Assembly: GCA_035288145.1 (NCBI GenBank)
Contig: DATEAX010000002.1
Span: forward strand, 1-15,314
Direction of reading: 5' to 3'
DNA: 15,314 nt
Source: DATEAX01 sp035288145
Lineage (GTDB): Bacteria; Patescibacteriota; UBA1384; UBA12157; JAENIV01
The notes under the pieces are model-generated. The model searched no databases and was not told where the DNA came from. It worked only from the letters and a program-made list of their open reading frames with translations. The translations under genes and the position numbers were made by a program. Shown one piece after another: positions 13,334 to 15,314 of this stretch (its first letter is position 1; each line of letters begins with the position of its first letter).

Positions 13334-13510
13334 TTATTGGTCAATAAGCGGCGTATTCTCGGAAGTCGCTTTTTGAGCGGAATTCTTGAGACTCTCGGTA
13401 ATTCTTTGAATCTTAAGATAAACCAGGAGACCGACAACGGCCATCAGAGCGATGACTACTATTATAATAAGTGAAACGATAATTCGCTTATTCGGTCTCT
13501 GCTTGGTCAT
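13334..13510 (-). CDS. Small single-pass membrane protein, function unknown
   Basis: This 58-residue protein starts MTKQRPNKRI, has one strong hydrophobic helix (about 10-32) and a polar tail (SLKNSAQKATSENTP). The positive N-terminus predicts N-inside, C-outside. No family is recognised. I chose ATG 13510 because TGCTATAAT ends 6 nt upstream, consistent with a leaderless mRNA; a longer frame to 13543 would contain the promoter. The gene is divergent from the nuclease. Confidence 0.65.
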   Translation of the reverse strand: MTKQRPNKRIIVSLIIIVVIALMAVVGLLVYLKIQRITESLKNSAQKATSENTPLIDQ

Positions 13511-13516
13511 AGTCTC

Positions 13517-13525
13517 ATTATAGCA
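13517..13525 (-). promoter_or_regulatory. Extended -10 promoter (TGcTATAAT) for a leaderless transcript
   Basis: On the minus strand TGCTATAAT (13525-13517) ends 6 nt before ATG 13510, the same geometry as at 6722-6730. No -35 match and no SD are seen. Confidence 0.6.
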
Positions 13526-13532
13526 AAAAGAC

Positions 13533-13561
13533 TTTACGCCCATCTCTTTTTCTGGTATGAT
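13533..13561 (+). promoter_or_regulatory. Predicted promoter of the nuclease gene
   Basis: TTTACG (13533-13538, 4/6 to TTGACA), a 17-bp spacer and TATGAT (13556-13561) preceded by TG (13553-13554), an extended -10. The predicted start is near 13568; GAAAGG (13570-13575) is the SD, 6 nt before ATG 13582. It lies back to back with the minus-strand promoter at 13517-13525. Confidence 0.6.
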
Positions 13562-13581
13562 ACATCAAAGAAAGGTTTTCT

Positions 13582-14517
13582 ATGCGCATTTCCTATTCGG
13601 CATTTGACACTTTTAACCGCTGTCCTCTTAAATACAAATTTAGTTATATTGAACGGATTAAAGTCCCACAAAAGCCGGAATTTTATTTCGGCGGTCTTGT
13701 CCATGCTGTTGTCCAAGAGGGTCTAAAAAGAGATCCGATAATTCCCAGTCTTGAGGAATTAATTAAATATTTGGAGGATAATTGGTCAGAAGAAGCTTTT
13801 CCTTCCAAGCAAGAGGCGGAACAATATTTGGATTTTGGAAAAAACATGATTCGCAATTTTCACTCAAGCTTAAGACCGGGTCTAAGAAATATTGTCGCCA
13901 CGGAAAAAAGATTTCAAGTTCCGTTGAATGAAAAACATAATCTCACGGGGATGATTGACCGAATCGATCGCTTGCCCTATGGTGCTTTTGAGGTCATTGA
14001 CTATAAAACCAGCAAGAAACCCTCGATCCAAGCCGATGTTGACAGTGATAAACAATTAGGGATTTATAAACTGGCGGTGAGCCACATGTGGCCGGAAGCT
14101 AAAGATGTCAAATTGACCCTTTACTTTTTAAAACATCCGATGCAACTGACAACAACCCGCCAGGATAGCGAGATAGAAACCCTAAAAGAAGAAATTATTG
14201 AGACAGCGGAAAAAATTGAGAGCGAAACCGAATTTGCCCCTAAGGCAAATCAATTTTGCGACTGGTGCGAGTACGGCCATTTGTGTCCGTTGATGAAACA
14301 GAAGTTTCATCAAAGTCAAAAGTCAAAACTCAAAGGTCAAAATGAGACTGAAGAAATTATTAAAGAGTATATTTCAGCCCAACAAAAAATCAAAGAACTC
14401 GAGCCCAAAATCCATCAGCATTTCGACTCCGAAAAAATCGAAAGATTTTTTCACCAAGAGGGCATTGTCACTCGGGGGAAAAATAAGAAGCTGACAGTTC
14501 GGAAAAAGTTAATCTAA
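13582..14517 (+). CDS. PD-(D/E)XK nuclease, RecB/Cas4-like, with predicted [4Fe-4S] cluster
   Basis: This 311-residue protein is the only confident plus-strand gene. It has SYSAFDTFNRCPLKYKFSYI at the N-terminus, His41 in the GxxxH segment (38-41), Asp126 in GMIDRID, Asp140 and Lys142 in EVIDYKTSK, and Gln158/Tyr162 in QLGIY, the order typical of the RecB-like PD-(D/E)XK group. Cys14 plus Cys226, Cys229 and Cys235 (CDWCEYGHLC) match the C-...-C-x2-C-x5-C iron-sulfur pattern of AddB- and Cas4-type nucleases. It is likely an exonuclease in DNA repair; no helicase or cas genes are in the window. Residues beyond about 240 form a Lys/Gln/Glu-rich tail that begins with a heptamer repeat. Confidence 0.92.
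   Translation: MRISYSAFDTFNRCPLKYKFSYIERIKVPQKPEFYFGGLVHAVVQEGLKRDPIIPSLEELIKYLEDNWSEEAFPSKQEAEQYLDFGKNMIRNFHSSLRPGLRNIVATEKRFQVPLNEKHNLTGMIDRIDRLPYGAFEVIDYKTSKKPSIQADVDSDKQLGIYKLAVSHMWPEAKDVKLTLYFLKHPMQLTTTRQDSEIETLKEEIIETAEKIESETEFAPKANQFCDWCEYGHLCPLMKQKFHQSQKSKLKGQNETEEIIKEYISAQQKIKELEPKIHQHFDSEKIERFFHQEGIVTRGKNKKLTVRKKLI
14291..14343. repeat. Hairpin plus AAAGTCA heptamers inside the nuclease gene
   Basis: A perfect inverted repeat, TGATGAAAC (14291-14299) / GTTTCATCA (14304-14312), is followed by AAAGTCA, AAAGTCA, AAACTCA, AAGGTCA (14312-14339). It is translated as HQSQKSKLKGQNE, right after the Fe-S cysteine motif where the nuclease core ends. Confidence 0.8.
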
Positions 14518-14563
14518 CCATACTCAGCGGCTCACATGGCTTAAGCCGTTGAATTAAACCAAA

Positions 14564-14586
14564 AACCTCACCTGACAGGTGAGGTT
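14564..14586 (-). terminator. Rho-independent terminator of the minus-strand gene to its right
   Basis: AACCTCACCT (14564-14573) and AGGTGAGGTT (14577-14586) form a 10-bp stem with a 3-nt loop. On the minus strand the stem runs into TTTTT and then TTTAATT; on the plus strand no T-run follows. It lies between the convergent nuclease and the unknown gene. The rest of 14518-14665 shows only a 10-bp palindrome (GGCTTAAGCC, 14538-14547) and no gene. Confidence 0.7.
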
Positions 14587-14665
14587 AAGAATGTTTAATT
14601 AGCTATATCACATTTATCATTCTTTCTTTACAGATGGTTCCATAGATTCTGCCAGAATTAAACAA

Positions 14666-14970
14666 CTAGCCGTTTTTTCCGCTAATCTTCGATTTTAAAA
14701 ACAACTCCATAATGTCTATTGAGGAGACACAACCAAATTGTTTAAATCGGTCGTTAATCATTGAATCAATAAATTCAGGCAACTCTGGATTATATTCGAA
14801 TGCTTTTTGTTTTTTCAGATAGCCTATTGAACAATTATTGCTATTATAAGCAAAACCAATTTTGATCCATTCTGGATCATCGTCGTGACGAACTCCCCTC
14901 TCTGGCGATCTCGTTCTAGCAAAAGGTGGTCCTGAAATTTTTTCATATCTTCTCCAAATGGTTTTTTTTC
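14666..14970 (-). other. Open -1 frame that may be the true C-terminus of the unknown gene
   Basis: From about 14986 to the TAG at 14666-14668 the -1 frame is open with no start codon near its beginning. It reads like ordinary coding sequence, with segments ISGPPFARTRSPERG, DDDPEWIKIGFAYN and EYNPELPEFIDSMINDRFKQ. It continues 158 nt past the zero-frame stop, towards the terminator. The zero frame contains gaA AAA AAA (14970-14962), a classic A_AAA_AAA slippery heptamer in the correct phase; slipping there joins the frames into a protein of about 150 residues. A sequencing indel or a true frameshift mutation would look the same. Confidence 0.4.
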
Positions 14971-15117
14971 GTCTCCCTCTTTGGTATTTTCATTTTCTAC
15001 TCCTGGCGCTTTTCCGACCACACTAGATTGTTCACCTTCTTCGGTTCGTTCTTGTGCTATTTCCGGTGCCACAAAATCTTCCCCTTCTCTTTTTGGTTGT
15101 TCCAAGTCCTCGGACAT
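14824..15117 (-). CDS. Acidic protein of unknown function, possibly frameshifted
   Basis: ATG 15117 has an excellent SD (AGGAGGT, 5 nt spacer), so the start is secure. The zero frame gives 97 residues: about 55 very acidic, probably disordered residues (MSEDLEQPKREGEDFV ...), then KKFQDHLLLERDRQRGEFV, then a short hydrophobic end (KLVLLIIAIIVQ) cut off sooner than a normal membrane helix. The -1 frame continues with coding-like sequence to 14666 and could be the real C-terminus. No family is recognised for either form. The terminator at 14564-14586 would end the transcript. Confidence 0.6.
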   Translation of the reverse strand: MSEDLEQPKREGEDFVAPEIAQERTEEGEQSSVVGKAPGVENENTKEGDEKKPFGEDMKKFQDHLLLERDRQRGEFVTTMIQNGSKLVLLIIAIIVQ

Positions 15118-15167
15118 TTTTTACCTCCTACACCCCTATCCCTTGTAGCCCAAGTTCTATCTTGTTT

Positions 15168-15190
15168 TAGACACACTAAAGTGTGTTCTA
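15168..15190. promoter_or_regulatory. Near-perfect palindrome upstream of the unknown gene
   Basis: ACACACT (15171-15177) and AGTGTGT (15180-15186) flank AA, and TAG/CTA outside them also pair with one bulged T. It lies about 50 bp before the SD of the minus-strand gene, where an operator could be. The rest of 15118-15314 holds the SD, a CT-dinucleotide run (about 15249-15260) and two minus-strand TTGACA hexamers (15269-15264 and 15292-15287) with no good -10 at proper spacing; no gene is seen. Confidence 0.4.
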
Positions 15191-15314
15191 CGATTTAGGA
15201 TAGATTATTTTTTAGAAAGCATTATTGCCTTCCCTAATTTCCATTTAACTCTCTCTCTCTGCTTGTCAAGAGGGTGATTTTTCTACTGTCAAGTCCCCGT
15301 TTTTTTGCACACCT

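Noticed and set aside
14538..14547. GGCTTAAGCC palindrome as terminator of the plus-strand nuclease
   Set aside because: The stem has almost no loop and no T-run follows on the plus strand.
15264..15292. Two minus-strand TTGACA hexamers as promoters of the unknown gene
   Set aside because: No convincing -10 box lies 16-18 bp downstream of either, so I did not call a promoter.

Overview
This window looks like part of a genome from the Candidate Phyla Radiation (Patescibacteria), probably a Microgenomates- or Parcubacteria-like lineage. That placement is an inference from gene content and style. Genes are tightly packed with 1-4 nt stop/start overlaps. Type IV pilin-like proteins are present, bL9 is shortened, and a CvpA-CAP fusion and a LemA/HtpX pair occur. 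Short palindromic and simple repeats are scattered between and inside genes. TGA acts as a normal stop (for example in ATGA overlaps), so the UGA-glycine code of Gracilibacteria/Absconditabacteria does not apply. No rRNA, tRNA or CRISPR array was seen.

Layout. Almost everything is on the minus strand, so it reads right to left. (1) 15117-14824, possibly to 14666: an unknown acidic protein with a strong SD and a possible -1 frameshift. (2) 13582-14517 (+): a RecB/Cas4-like PD-(D/E)XK nuclease with four Fe-S cysteines, divergent from a 58-residue membrane protein (13510-13334). (3) 13208-9470: a Phd/YefM antitoxin, cysteine desulfurase, IscU scaffold, CvpA-CAP membrane protein and FolD, a likely operon behind a TTGACA promoter and a palindrome-rich leader. 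(4) 9335-6728: MnmA, a C-terminal processing protease and a short bL9, all overlapping. (5) 6715-5969: a proline-rich anchored protein with a pilin-like outer domain. (6) 5852-1273: LemA, a subtilase fused to an eight-blade FG-GAP-like propeller, and HtpX. (7) 1100-1: two pseudopilin genes, the second running off the window.

How the genes fit together. The desulfurase can supply sulfur both to IscU for Fe-S assembly and to MnmA for tRNA 2-thiouridine. The nearby nuclease is itself a probable Fe-S protein. The left half is an envelope set: three proteases, pilin-like proteins and anchored outer domains.

The most unusual signal is a set of short repeats with 7-nt periodicity but different units (TTTTGCA, CCGTCTT, AAAGTCA, TACGAAA, ATTTTGA). 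They often sit beside short hairpins, both in intergenic DNA and in frame inside conserved genes (mnmA, the desulfurase, the nuclease, the antitoxin tail). A separate 123-bp element with 12-bp terminal inverted repeats sits in frame inside the desulfurase. Three genes also share an extended -10 box (TGnTATAnT) so close to the ATG that leaderless transcripts are expected.
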